Shown: positions 1 through 7,723, numbered from the stretch's first letter. The stretch is DNA of 16,908 bases from JBDTSW01 sp051004675 (GCA_051004675.1 JBPCKC010000086.1:1-16908), one strand, 5' to 3'. Notes: generated from the sequence alone by a model not told the origin. Program-made: numbers and translations.

Positions 1-3000
1 CGCTCCCGGCCGTGGGGTTGTCCGGCATCCGTCCCCCTGTGCGCTGGGGCGAGTTGTGGGTGGGTCCTGTCTCGGGACCCCCCGCCTCGGCGCCGTCCGG
101 CCCGTACGCGTGAAGCTGATACATCCCGGTCCCCACGAGGACCTGCCGGGCGGGCCCGCCCCCGGCGACCTGGGCCACCGCGCCCTGGCTGAGAAGCTGG
201 AAGTCGTCCGTGGCGCGCGGATAGCCGGGGACGGCGGCGCCGGTCGCCGGGTCCCAGGCCTGCTCGACGTGGCTGAAGGGGAGGTTCTGGTTGACGGCGA
301 GGAGGTTCACCACCCCGTTGAGGGTCAGTCCGCCCTTCAGCACCAGCGGCGTGCCCGAGCCGGAGAGGTCGCCGATGGAGGTGTAGTCGGCCAGATTGAG
401 GATCGGCCCCTGATCGAGCGTGTTCCCCACCGCGTTCGCATAGGTCGTGACCGTGGCGCCGTCGCCTCCGACCAGCCGGGAGCCACCGGCCCCGGCGAGC
501 GACGTCGCGGCGGAGACCGAGACCTCGTCGTCGCCGTCACCGTCGGAATCCAGGACGGCCGAGTCGTGGCCGGGCAGCACGAGCGGGAGCAGATCGCCGG
601 CGGCCACGCCCACCCCCACCGGCCAGCCGGCCACCTCGGTCCCGTCGCCGTGCAGCGCGTAAACGGGGTTTGACCCGGTGGAGGAGGAGAGGATGGCGTT
701 GAAGATCCCGAAGATCGAGGTCGGGAACTGCGGATCGCCGGGGACCACCTCGTTGGTCGCGACAATCACCTCGGGCGGGCCCTCGCCGTCGAGCTGGGCG
801 ATCGCCGGGGTGGTGACGATCTCCGCGCCGACCGCGCCGTCGGAGTCGAGCTTGGCGGGGAAGCCGGGCAGGTCCCGGCCCGAGCCGTCGAAGGCATAGA
901 CGTGCTGGTCCAACGACCCCGCCACGATGTCGAGCGTCCCGTCGTCGTCGAGGTCGGCGAGCGCCGGCGAGCCGACGAACCCGCGCTTGATGTGGTTGGA
1001 GCCGGTAATCGCGCGGTCGGCCGAGTCAAAGCACGGATGCGGAGCGCCGGGGACGCACGGATCCGACAGGGCGCGGTCGACGCCGGCGGGGAAGCCGTCC
1101 GCGCGGGCACCGTCGAGCTCCCAGGCGTAGACGTGCTCTCCAGCCGTCGCGACGATCTCGGCGGCGTCGTCGCCGTCGATGTCACCGATCGCGGGCACCC
1201 GCAGCGACTCGCGCGGGGGATCGAGCGAGGGGTCCAGGCGGTCCGGCTTGACCAGGGCGAACGGGTCGGTGCGCACCGGCTGGCCGCCGTTGAACGAGGG
1301 GACGGGCGACCCGTCCGAGCGCAGGGCGTGAAGCTCGCCGCTGGAGGTGGCCTGGAGCACGTCGAGTGAGTTGTCGCCGTCGATGTCGTAGAGGCGCGGG
1401 GAGACCTCGCCGCCGGAGCCCGTCCGATACCTGGCGTCGTCCGAGCCCGTGCCGGTGGGCCGCGGCCAGCCATCGAGGTTGCCGTCGTCGCGGTAGGCGT
1501 GAAGCGTCTTGCGGTAGCGCCCGAAGTTCTGCGCGTCGCCGTCCTCGCGGGCCGTGAGGCGAAGCTGGAAGGCGTGACGCTCGGGGTCGGGCTCCGGATA
1601 GGGATTGGCGGGCCAGGGCTCGGCGAGCGTGCCGGCGGGGCGCCCGGCGTCGTTGGTGACGGCCCCGTCGCAGCTCGTCGCGAGCTGCACCAGGAGCGGC
1701 GCCGGGATGTGGCCGAGCAGGCCGTCCACCTCGCCCGTGCCGGCGATCGGCTGGCCGGGAATCGGCGCGAACGCGGCGTCCGGCGCGTCCTGCCCGCAGG
1801 CCCACTTGACCTCCCACCCCCCGACGCCGTTCGGGCTGTCGCTGTGGGGCGCGGCGACATGGCCGCGCACCGGGACCCCGACCGCAGGAATCCTGTCCAC
1901 GTTGATCGGCGCGAACCAGTCGGGCGAGTCGATCTGGGCCTCGGGCGGCACGCGCTCGGCCTCGATGCGCGCCATCGCGCCCGCGAGGTTCGCGCGTCCG
2001 TAGCCGAAGTGCGGGTCCCACCCGGCGCTCGCCTTGTCGGGCAGGCCGATCGACCCGGTGTTGGCGGGCAGCACGTCCTCGGCGGTCATCGTCAGGAGCT
2101 GGCGGATCTCGTTGCCGGACAGCGGGTCGGCGTCGCCGAAGACCTCGCGGCCGTAGGAGGCGAGCAGCGCCGCGGCGCCGGAGGCCAGGCCCGTGTTCTG
2201 CGAGCCGGTGCTCGCCTCGAAGACGATGTCGCTCTTGCCCCCGTACTGCGTGAGGTTCGAGTTGCGGAAGAAGGAGGTCGTGGTCGGCTGGCCGAGGATC
2301 CCCGGCACGATCCCGAGGTCGTCGCCGAGGATGCCGAGGAGCTCCTCGCAGCCGTCCTGGAAGCCCGGGACGTCGCCGACCCCCAGGATGTCGTCCACGC
2401 CCGGCAGGCCGCCCGGGCCGGCGCAGGTGTCGTTGGGCGCCGTGTCCGGGAACGAGCCCGCGACGTAGATCGCCTCGTTGTAGTTGGTGGGGTAGTTGTG
2501 GTTGGCGCTGTTGATGTCCGAGGAGACCAGGGTCAGCGCCAGCCCCTTCTCATCGGCATAGGAGAAGACGTTGCGGGCGAAGCTCGTGTTCGTGAGGCCG
2601 CCCACCGCGCCCTCGACCACGCTGGCGCCGTTGTCGGCCGCGTAGGCCACCCCCATCGCGAAGAAGTCGGTGGGGACGACGAAGGTGTCCCAGACCCGCA
2701 GCGGCATGAACTGGCACTCGGGACACATCCCAACCCCGCCGGCCGCGTTGTCGGTCTCGGCGACGGCCTCGCGCGCGCGGCCAGTGCCGTGGCCGCTGGC
2801 GTTGCAGCAGCCCGAGGCGTCGTACGGGTCGTTGTCGTCGTCGAAGAAGTCCCAGCCGGCGATGTCGTCCGTGTAGCCGTTGCCGTCGGCGTCCGTGGAG
2901 TCGGAGAAGACCGCGATCAGGTCCGAGCCGTCGAGCAGATGGTCGGCCTCCTCGTCGCCGGCGTCGTTTGCCACGCGCGGGTCGTCGGCGAAATCGGAGA

Positions 3001-3598
3001 CCGAGAAGGCGCCGTCGCCGTTGCAGTCGTCGGCGGGGCAGTCGGCGCCGCCCGCCAGCTTGGGCACCGGCAGCTCCGCCGCGTTTAGCCGGACCTTGTC
3101 CACCAGCTCGCGCTCCTGCCAGCGGATCCCGGAGTCGAGCACCGCCACAGCCACGTCCGGATCGCCGGTCGAGTACTTCCACGCCGTGTCGGCCCGCACG
3201 CCCGCGATCTGAAGGCACTCGGCAAGCGCGCCCAGGCCGGTGGCCGCGTAGGCGTCGGCGTTGGCCTCGCGCCCCTGCGCGTCGAGTTGAGAGCAATCCG
3301 TGTATCGCGTCCCGGCGGCCACGTGACCGGCGCGGGTCGGCGCGAGCGGAGGGACCATGTTCGCCGACTCGGGGCTGAAACCGAAGGCCCCGAACTCCTC
3401 CTCGAAGTAAGTCGCGCAGTCGCCGGTCCCCGTGTCGGGGTCGTCGGACTCGCAGCGGTCGAACTCCGGGTCGTTGGGCGTGTTGAGCCGGGGGCTCTCG
3501 TGGGGATCGGCACCCGGGAACGCGCCGAGGGCGACAGCGGGGGCCACAGCGAGCGCGAGCGCGCATGCGGCGGCGAGTTTGGAGGGCACTCTTGTCAC
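1..3598 (-). CDS. Secreted S8 subtilisin-like serine protease with C-terminal FG-GAP/VCBS-type repeats (3' end missing)
   Basis: This is one open frame of about 1,199 codons with no stop before the left edge, so the C-terminus is missing. The GTG at 3598 is chosen because an in-frame TAG lies four codons upstream and a signal peptide follows at once (basic start, Ala/Leu core, cleavage near residue 26). The peptidase domain spans about 135-500. Visible are catalytic Asp155 (AVLDSG), His270 (SGHGTG) and Ser466 (STGSQNTGLASG), plus a calcium-loop-like DADGNGYTDDIAGWDFFDDD block near 236-255 and an EF-hand-like DCNGDGAFSVSDF near 191-203. Many cysteines suggest disulfides in an exported protein. 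The C-terminal part carries repeated D-x-D-G-D or D-x-D-x-D-G calcium-type motifs followed by hydrophobic strands (for example DIDGDNSLDVLQA, DIDGDDAAEIVAT, DLDDDGTLDIVAG), typical of FG-GAP/VCBS propeller blades. The blocks around His and Ser are non-canonical and the oxyanion Asn position appears to be Asp361. It is an extracellular or wall-associated protease by family; the substrate is unknown and activity is uncertain. Confidence 0.86.
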   Translation of the reverse strand, partial: MTRVPSKLAAACALALAVAPAVALGAFPGADPHESPRLNTPNDPEFDRCESDDPDTGTGDCATYFEEEFGAFGFSPESANMVPPLAPTRAGHVAAGTRYTDCSQLDAQGREANADAYAATGLGALAECLQIAGVRADTAWKYSTGDPDVAVAVLDSGIRWQERELVDKVRLNAAELPVPKLAGGADCPADDCNGDGAFSVSDFADDPRVANDAGDEEADHLLDGSDLIAVFSDSTDADGNGYTDDIAGWDFFDDDNDPYDASGCCNASGHGTGRAREAVAETDNAAGGVGMCPECQFMPLRVWDTFVVPTDFFAMGVAYAADNGASVVEGAVGGLTNTSFARNVFSYADEKGLALTLVSSDINSANHNYPTNYNEAIYVAGSFPDTAPNDTCAGPGGLPGVDDILGVGDVPGFQDGCEELLGILGDDLGIVPGILGQPTTTSFFRNSNLTQYGGKSDIVFEASTGSQNTGLASGAAALLASYGREVFGDADPLSGNEIRQLLTMTAEDVLPANTGSIGLPDKASAGWDPHFGYGRANLAGAMARIEAERVPPEAQIDSPDWFAPINVDRIPAVGVPVRGHVAAPHSDSPNGVGGWEVKWACGQDAPDAAFAPIPGQPIAGTGEVDGLLGHIPAPLLVQLATSCDGAVTNDAGRPAGTLAEPWPANPYPEPDPERHAFQLRLTAREDGDAQNFGRYRKTLHAYRDDGNLDGWPRPTGTGSDDARYRTGSGGEVSPRLYDIDGDNSLDVLQATSSGELHALRSDGSPVPSFNGGQPVRTDPFALVKPDRLDPSLDPPRESLRVPAIGDIDGDDAAEIVATAGEHVYAWELDGARADGFPAGVDRALSDPCVPGAPHPCFDSADRAITGSNHIKRGFVGSPALADLDDDGTLDIVAGSLDQHVYAFDGSGRDLPGFPAKLDSDGAVGAEIVTTPAIAQLDGEGPPEVIVATNEVVPGDPQFPTSIFGIFNAILSSSTGSNPVYALHGDGTEVAGWPVGVGVAAGDLLPLVLPGHDSAVLDSDGDGDDEVSVSAATSLAGAGGSRLVGGDGATVTTYANAVGNTLDQGPILNLADYTSIGDLSGSGTPLVLKGGLTLNGVVNLLAVNQNLPFSHVEQAWDPATGAAVPGYPRATDDFQLLSQGAVAQVAGGGPARQVLVGTGMYQLHAYGPDGAEAGGPETGPTHNSPQRTGGRMPDNPTAGS

Positions 3599-3674
3599 GC
3601 ACGCAGGCTAGTGCGCCGGCCCAGCCCCTGCGCCGGTCAAGCTCACGAGTGCACCCTCGTCGCGGCGCGCTCGG

Positions 3675-3680
3675 TAGGGT
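3675..3680 (+). promoter_or_regulatory. Putative -10 element TAGGGT of a leaderless cyclophilin transcript
   Basis: TAGGGT fits the TANNNT pattern of an actinobacterial -10 box. It ends 9 bp before the cyclophilin ATG, and there is no Shine-Dalgarno sequence in between. Similar TACGGT boxes precede the exonuclease and cdsA starts in this window. No convincing -35 is visible. Confidence 0.35.
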
Positions 3681-3689
3681 GCGCCGTCG

Positions 3690-4148
3690 ATGTCCGCCGC
3701 CACGCTTCACACCAACGCCGGAACGATCAGCGTCGAGCTCTTCGACGACGACGCCCCACGCACGGTCGAGAACTTTCGCAAGCTCGCCGGTGACGGCTTC
3801 TACGACGGGCTCACCTTCCACCGCGTCATCCGGGACTTCATGATCCAGGGCGGCTGCCCGGAGGGAACCGGCACCGGGGGGCCCGGCTACACGTTCGAGG
3901 ACGAGTTCAACGAGAACAAGGTGGTTCGCGGAGCGCTCGCGATGGCCAACGCCGGCCCGGACACCAACGGCTCCCAGTTCTTCATCGTCACCAAAGACGC
4001 GGCCCCCTGGCTCGACGGAAAGCACACGGTCTTCGGGCGCGTGAGCGACGGGATGGACGCGGTGGATGCGATCGAGGGCGCCGAGGCCGGCGCGGGAGAT
4101 GCGCCGCTCACCCCACAGGTGATCGAGCGCATCGAGCTCGACCCCTAA
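3690..4148 (+). CDS. Peptidyl-prolyl cis-trans isomerase, cyclophilin type
   Basis: This is a complete 152-residue single-domain cyclophilin, which catalyses cis-trans isomerisation of Xaa-Pro bonds during protein folding. The signature blocks are all present: FHRVIRDFMIQGG (active-site Arg and Phe), the GSQFFI block preceded by AMANAGPDTN, and the WLDGKHTVFG block with the conserved Trp and His. There is no signal peptide or membrane segment, so the protein should be cytoplasmic (PpiB-like rather than exported). Length matches the short bacterial members. The ATG at 3690 is the natural start: the first beta strand (TLHTNAGTISVELF) begins right after it. No ribosome binding site is visible and a TAGGGT box lies just upstream, which suggests a leaderless mRNA. 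The gene is divergent from the secreted protease with 91 bp between the starts; any functional link is only inferred. Confidence 0.95.
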   Translation: MSAATLHTNAGTISVELFDDDAPRTVENFRKLAGDGFYDGLTFHRVIRDFMIQGGCPEGTGTGGPGYTFEDEFNENKVVRGALAMANAGPDTNGSQFFIVTKDAAPWLDGKHTVFGRVSDGMDAVDAIEGAEAGAGDAPLTPQVIERIELDP

Positions 4149-4201
4149 GGCGGCGCCGGGCCCGCACCCCGCCGGAGAACCGAAGCGCGCACGCCTTCGA
4201 A

Positions 4202-4212
4202 GATCTAAGATC
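4202..4212. promoter_or_regulatory. Perfect 11-bp palindrome GATCT-A-AGATC overlapping a -10-like TAAGAT
   Basis: The 5-bp arms are perfect around one central base. The site includes TAAGAT (4206-4211), a good -10 match, 27 bp before the sensor ATG. It could be an operator or simply a promoter with chance symmetry. No -35 consensus is visible at the expected place. Confidence 0.3.
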
Positions 4213-4229
4213 CGTGCCTACGGACCGAT

Positions 4230-4234
4230 GGAGG
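4230..4234 (+). promoter_or_regulatory. Ribosome binding site GGAGG of the PAS-domain protein
   Basis: GGAGG ends 4 bp before ATG 4239 and only 1 bp before the overlapping GTG 4236. The spacing favours the ATG. It is one of the few clear Shine-Dalgarno sequences in the window. Confidence 0.5.
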
Positions 4235-4238
4235 GGTG

Positions 4239-5351
4239 ATGTCGCAATTGGCCGGCAAGGCAAGCGCGTCTACGAAGGCAAGCGACGAACAGCGCTTTCG
4301 CGACCTCGTCGAGTGGCTGCCGGTGGTGGTCTACGAGGCCGACTTCGGTCCCGACGGCGAGTGGCACTACGTGAGCCCGCACGTGAGCTCGCTTTTGGGG
4401 TTCTCGCCTGAGGAGATCGTCAACGATTCCGGCCTCTTCTATGCCCGCGTTCACCCCGACGACCGCGACGAGGTGATGGAGCTGGAGCGCACCGAGGCCG
4501 AGATCGCCCAGCGCGACGACGTCACCGTGATCTCCGAGTACCGAATGCTCCACCGCGAGGGCCACGTGGTGTGGGTGCGCGACGAGGCGCGGATGGTCAA
4601 CCCGGGCGGAGGCCGATCGCACTGCTGGCGCGGCGTGCTCGTCGACATCACGGAGGCGAGGACCGCCCAGCAGGGGCTCGTCGAGTCCTACGAGCGCTAC
4701 CGCGGCCTGCTCAACAGCCTTCCGGTATGCGCCTACGAGGCCGACCCCTCCACCGAGGGGCGCCGCCAGTTCGTCTCGCCCCAGGTTCGCGACCTGATCG
4801 GCTACACGCCCGAGGAATGGGACGCCGGCGGCGAGCTCTGGCAGCGGACGCTGCATCCCGACGATCGCTCGCGGGTGCTTCGCGACGAGGAGCGCCACGT
4901 CGCGATGGCGGTCGGCACCCCTTGGGTCAGCGAGTACCGCCTCCTCTCCCGCTCAGGATCGGTGGTCTGGGTGCGCGACCGAGCCGTCGTTGCCGAGCAC
5001 GCCGACGGCCGCCAGGTCATCGACGGCATCCTCACCGACGTGACCTCGGTGCGCGGTAACGAGGCCGATGGTGGTGCCCTGCCGGTGCCCGACGTGCTGC
5101 GCCTGACCTGCTCGAGCTGCGGCGCGGTGTACGCCGGAGAGCATGCCGGACCCTGCGTCGAGTGCGGCAGCGGCGACGTGGACGCCGTCTCCCTGAACGC
5201 CGCGCTGGCGGAACTCGAGGAGGCCGGGCGACGCGTGGAAACCCTCCTGGACGGCGTCCACCACCATCTGAAGACGGTCTCGGGCAAGCCCAAGCGCTTC
5301 CCGGCGCAACCCTCGACCGCCGAGTTGCGGACCTGGACCAGGTCGGGCTAG
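4239..5351 (+). CDS. Tandem PAS-domain protein with C-terminal Cys4 zinc ribbon
   Basis: The protein has 370 residues and is soluble, with no membrane segment or signal peptide. PAS domain 1 spans about 17-141 and PAS domain 2 about 152-271. Both show the PAS_3-type pattern: LPVVVYEAD / LPVCAYEAD, YVSPHVSSLLGFSPEE / FVSPQVRDLIGYTPEEW, VHPDDR / LHPDDR, SEYRMLHREGHVVWVRD / SEYRLLSRSGSVVWVRD, then a DIT or DVT end. They are clear duplicates of each other. Residues 291-309 form a zinc-ribbon-like Cys4 site (C291, C294, C306, C309), followed by a short helical stretch and a basic tail. There is no histidine kinase, GGDEF, EAL or DNA-binding domain, so the output is unknown; the ribbon and tail could bind a partner or nucleic acid. 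The start at ATG 4239 is supported by GGAGG upstream. The next gene is convergent, so no operon partner is visible. Domain calls are confident, function is not. Confidence 0.88.
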   Translation: MSQLAGKASASTKASDEQRFRDLVEWLPVVVYEADFGPDGEWHYVSPHVSSLLGFSPEEIVNDSGLFYARVHPDDRDEVMELERTEAEIAQRDDVTVISEYRMLHREGHVVWVRDEARMVNPGGGRSHCWRGVLVDITEARTAQQGLVESYERYRGLLNSLPVCAYEADPSTEGRRQFVSPQVRDLIGYTPEEWDAGGELWQRTLHPDDRSRVLRDEERHVAMAVGTPWVSEYRLLSRSGSVVWVRDRAVVAEHADGRQVIDGILTDVTSVRGNEADGGALPVPDVLRLTCSSCGAVYAGEHAGPCVECGSGDVDAVSLNAALAELEEAGRRVETLLDGVHHHLKTVSGKPKRFPAQPSTAELRTWTRSG

Positions 5352-5387
5352 GTCGCGCGGGAGCAGCGCATTGCAGGCCCCTCTGTG

Positions 5388-5403
5388 CCCGCCCGGTGGC
5401 GGG
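5388..5403. terminator. GC-rich hairpin between convergent genes, possible bidirectional terminator
   Basis: CCCGCC-cggt-GGCGGG is a perfect 6-bp stem with a 4-base loop. It lies 36 bp after the PAS gene stop and directly beside the desaturase stop. There is no T-run on either side, so this is a candidate only. Confidence 0.35.
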
Positions 5404-5404
5404 G

Positions 5405-6466
5405 CTATGCGCTCTCGGCCGCCGGTGCGCCGGTGCCCAGGCCGCGGGCGCGCGCCTCGCGCGCCTCGCGCCATCCCAGCAGGCGGCCCGACCCCTCGTC
5501 GATCACCTTCAGGCGAACCGAGCGGATGCCGTCCCAGAAGGTGAGCACCGGGACGTCGTGGAAGATCTCGTTCTCGTCGTGGGCCCGCTGGAGGTTGTAG
5601 TTGGGGATGCGGGCGTTCAGGTGGTGCACGTGGTGTAGGCCGATGTTGCCGGTGAAGAACTGGAGCACCTTCGGCAGGCGCAGGTACGAGCTGCCGCGAA
5701 GCGCGGCGTCCGCATAGCTCCAGGAGTCCGTGTTCTCCCAGTAGACGTCCTCGAACTGGTGCTGCACGTAGAAGAGCCAGACTCCCGCCGTGCCCGCCAG
5801 GATCCACATCGGCAGCTGGACCAGCAGGAATGCCTGCCAGCCGACCACCAGGCTCAGCCCGGTCACGACGACCGCGATCGCGACGTCGGTGAGGATGACG
5901 CTTCGCTTCTGCGCGCGGCCCGCCCGGCTGCCCCAGAAGCGCGGCATGACCATGAGCGAGTAGATCGGGCCGATCCCGAACATCACCAGGGGGTGGCGGA
6001 AGAGGTAGTAGCCCAGGCGTCCCTTGGCGGACTTCGCGTAGTACTCCTGGAGGGTGAGCGTCGGGACGTCTCCCTGGCCGCGGCGATCGAGGTCGCCGGC
6101 CGAGCCGTGGTGCGCCCAGTGGTCGGTGCGCCAGTTCTCGAAGGGCTGGAGGACGAGCAGCCCGCAGAAGACGCCGAGCCAGTTATTGGCCGTCCGCGAG
6201 GGCAGGAATGAGCCGTGCGTGCAGTCGTGGAAGAGGATGAAGGTGCGAAGCAGGAATCCGGCGCCCGGGATCGCCAGCGCGAGGACCAGCCACACCGAGA
6301 CGTCGATGAGCGCGTACATCGCCACGCTCAGCGCCAGGAAGGGCACAACCGAGGTCGCGATGTCGAGCAGGCTGCGCGCCCAGGTGGGGTTGGAGTAGGG
6401 CTCGAGATCGCTGGCCCAGGTGGGGCGCTCCCGCCGGGGAGCCGCTGCGGCGTCCGCTTCAGTCAT
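5405..6466 (-). CDS. Membrane fatty-acid desaturase
   Basis: This 353-residue integral membrane di-iron desaturase introduces a double bond into an acyl chain, using oxygen and an electron donor. The three histidine boxes are intact: HDCTH (80-84), HWAHH (116-120) and HHVHH (278-282). Hydrophobic segments lie at about 37-75, 98-110, 160-175 and 190-235, as in the omega-6/DesA-like group. The ATG at 6466 is chosen because it lies 11 bp after the upstream gene's stop; starts further upstream would overlap that gene and add a low-complexity Arg/Pro extension. No clear Shine-Dalgarno is seen, so translation may depend on the upstream gene. It is the second gene of a two-gene operon after a 113-residue unknown. 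A role in tuning membrane fluidity is the family expectation. Substrate, chain position and whether it acts on acyl-lipid or acyl-CoA cannot be read from the sequence. Confidence 0.93.
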   Translation of the reverse strand: MTEADAAAAPRRERPTWASDLEPYSNPTWARSLLDIATSVVPFLALSVAMYALIDVSVWLVLALAIPGAGFLLRTFILFHDCTHGSFLPSRTANNWLGVFCGLLVLQPFENWRTDHWAHHGSAGDLDRRGQGDVPTLTLQEYYAKSAKGRLGYYLFRHPLVMFGIGPIYSLMVMPRFWGSRAGRAQKRSVILTDVAIAVVVTGLSLVVGWQAFLLVQLPMWILAGTAGVWLFYVQHQFEDVYWENTDSWSYADAALRGSSYLRLPKVLQFFTGNIGLHHVHHLNARIPNYNLQRAHDENEIFHDVPVLTFWDGIRSVRLKVIDEGSGRLLGWREAREARARGLGTGAPAAESA

Positions 6467-6477
6467 CGGGCGAAATG

Positions 6478-6819
6478 CTACAGGCCCGGGAGGTGGCGCT
6501 CGACGTGCTCGGCGATCGTCCGCCGGACCCACTCCCGCTCCCGCGCGTCCGCCATCCGGTAGCGGCTCAGGAGCATCGCCTGGTCGTCGAGGGGAAGGCC
6601 GGCGACCTCCCAGCTCACCACGAGACGCTCGAACAGCATCTCCTCGCGGCGGCGGTACGCGTCCTCGGCGGTGGCTCCTGCCTTGCCGCGCTCGCGCGAG
6701 ATCTTCTCGAGGCTCGCAGCGCTCAGGGACTCCCGAAGGGTCAGGACGTTTCCCTCCGCGTCGGTGTAGTCGGCGATCGCCGGGGGTTCGCGCTCACGGC
6801 GCTTCTTGCGCTTGGCCAT
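6478..6819 (-). CDS. Hypothetical 113-residue protein upstream of the desaturase
   Basis: I do not recognise this family. The protein starts with a strongly basic tail (MAKRKKRRERE), then has an acidic/polar segment (DYTDAEGNVLTLRESLS) and a predicted largely helical remainder rich in Glu, Arg and Ala (about 35-113), with no membrane segment and no cysteine. Two consecutive ATG codons (6822 and 6819) are possible starts; the second is used here. A longer frame exists upstream but would run deep into the divergent exonuclease gene. The coding strand and third-position G/C bias support a real gene, and its stop lies 11 bp before the desaturase ATG, so the two are probably co-transcribed. A small basic helical protein could bind nucleic acid or a partner and regulate the desaturase, but that is a guess. 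Confidence 0.7.
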   Translation of the reverse strand: MAKRKKRREREPPAIADYTDAEGNVLTLRESLSAASLEKISRERGKAGATAEDAYRRREEMLFERLVVSWEVAGLPLDDQAMLLSRYRMADAREREWVRRTIAEHVERHLPGL

Positions 6820-6844
6820 CATCCGGCAGTCTGGCAACCGCCGA

Positions 6845-6850
6845 TACGGT
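6845..6850 (+). promoter_or_regulatory. Putative -10 element TACGGT before the exonuclease gene
   Basis: TACGGT ends 6 bp before the GTG at 6857, too close for a normal leader, which suggests a leaderless mRNA. The same hexamer occurs 7 bp before the cdsA GTG. No -35 is visible. Confidence 0.35.
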
Positions 6851-6856
6851 GCGGAG

Positions 6857-7723
6857 GTGGCCAAGCCCGCCCCGCTGCTCGTCGTGGACACCCCCTCGAT
6901 GCTCTACCGCGCGTTCTTCGCACTTCCGAAGTCGATCAAGGGCGCGGACGGACAGCCGGTGAACGCGCTCCTCGGGGCGGCCAACCTGATCCTGCGCGAG
7001 GTCGAGGCGCACGCGCCGCGCGCCGTGGTGCTGTGCTTCGGGCCCGATGCCGCTGCCTACCGCGTCGAGCTCTTCGACGGCTACCACGCGCAGCGGCCCG
7101 AGATGCCCGAGGAGCTGGTCGGCCAGTGGGCGGATGCGCCCGAGTTCTTCGAGGCCTTCGCGTGGCGAGTGGACCGACACGACTCCCTCGAGGCCGACGA
7201 CGTGCTGGGAACCCTGGCCCGCAAGGAGGAGGAGGCGGGCGGGCGTGCCCTCATCCTCACCGGCGACCGCGACATGTTCCAGTGCGCCACCGCCGCAGTG
7301 AGGGTCCTCTACACCCGCACCGGCGCCCAGGGCGCCGAGGTGCTCGGCCCCAAGGAGGTGAAGGAGAAGTACGGGATCGCGCCCGAGCTGGTCCCCGACT
7401 TCATTGCCCTGCGCGGCGACCCCTCCGATGGGATCCCCGGCGCGAAAGGCGTGGGCGAGAAAACCGCGGCCGAGCTCTTGCGAAAGCACGGCTCGCTGGA
7501 GGCGCTGCTCGACAACGCGATCGGCGAGAGTCGGCCGACGCTGCGCGGCACCCTCATCGACTCGCGCGAGGACCTCCTCGCCTTCAAGGACATCGCGACG
7601 CTGCGGGATGCGGGCTTCGAGCCCCCGGCGGATGCTCCGACCGACTACGCGGCGGCGGCCGAGGCCGCCCGCGCGCGGGGCATGAACCGGCTCGCCGAGC
7701 GCCTGGGCGGCCGGGCCTCGTAG
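6857..7723 (+). CDS. Stand-alone 5'-3' exonuclease (flap endonuclease type, PolA N-terminal-like)
   Basis: The protein has 288 residues and corresponds to the 5'-nuclease domain of DNA polymerase I without any polymerase domain. The metal-binding and core motifs are visible in order: LLVVDTPSMLYRAFFALP at the N-terminus, YRVELFDGYHAQRP (the arginine/lysine arch region), DSLEADDVLGTLA, ALILTGDRDMFQ, and GDPSDGIPGAKGVGEKTA, which covers the last metal-binding Asp pair and the helix-hairpin-helix (H3TH) motif. By family it removes 5' flaps and RNA primers or nicks structured DNA; similar stand-alone enzymes are known in actinobacteria (FenA of mycobacteria). The GTG at 6857 fits the family's start, eight residues before the VDT motif. 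An ATG at 6806 would overlap the divergent gene and add 17 atypical residues. The stop overlaps the start of the next gene by one base. Confidence 0.93.
   Translation: MAKPAPLLVVDTPSMLYRAFFALPKSIKGADGQPVNALLGAANLILREVEAHAPRAVVLCFGPDAAAYRVELFDGYHAQRPEMPEELVGQWADAPEFFEAFAWRVDRHDSLEADDVLGTLARKEEEAGGRALILTGDRDMFQCATAAVRVLYTRTGAQGAEVLGPKEVKEKYGIAPELVPDFIALRGDPSDGIPGAKGVGEKTAAELLRKHGSLEALLDNAIGESRPTLRGTLIDSREDLLAFKDIATLRDAGFEPPADAPTDYAAAAEAARARGMNRLAERLGGRAS

Noticed and set aside
1499..3088. Long plus-strand open frame antisense to the protease gene
   Set aside because: Its translation is Arg/Gly/Val/Ala-rich without any motif, while the opposite strand gives a clear subtilase. Long antisense frames are expected at this GC content.
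3599..3689. TTGACC upstream of the protease as a -35 box
   Set aside because: The nearest -10-like TAGCCT is about 24 bp away, too far for a normal promoter.
2550..4025. A minus-strand frame spanning the protease start and cyclophilin gene
   Set aside because: Arg-rich translation in a shifted frame, antisense to a perfect cyclophilin and overlapping the real protease frame.
4149..4175. GGCGG/CCGCC stem after the cyclophilin gene as a terminator
   Set aside because: Only 5 bp, no T-run, and such stems are frequent by chance here.
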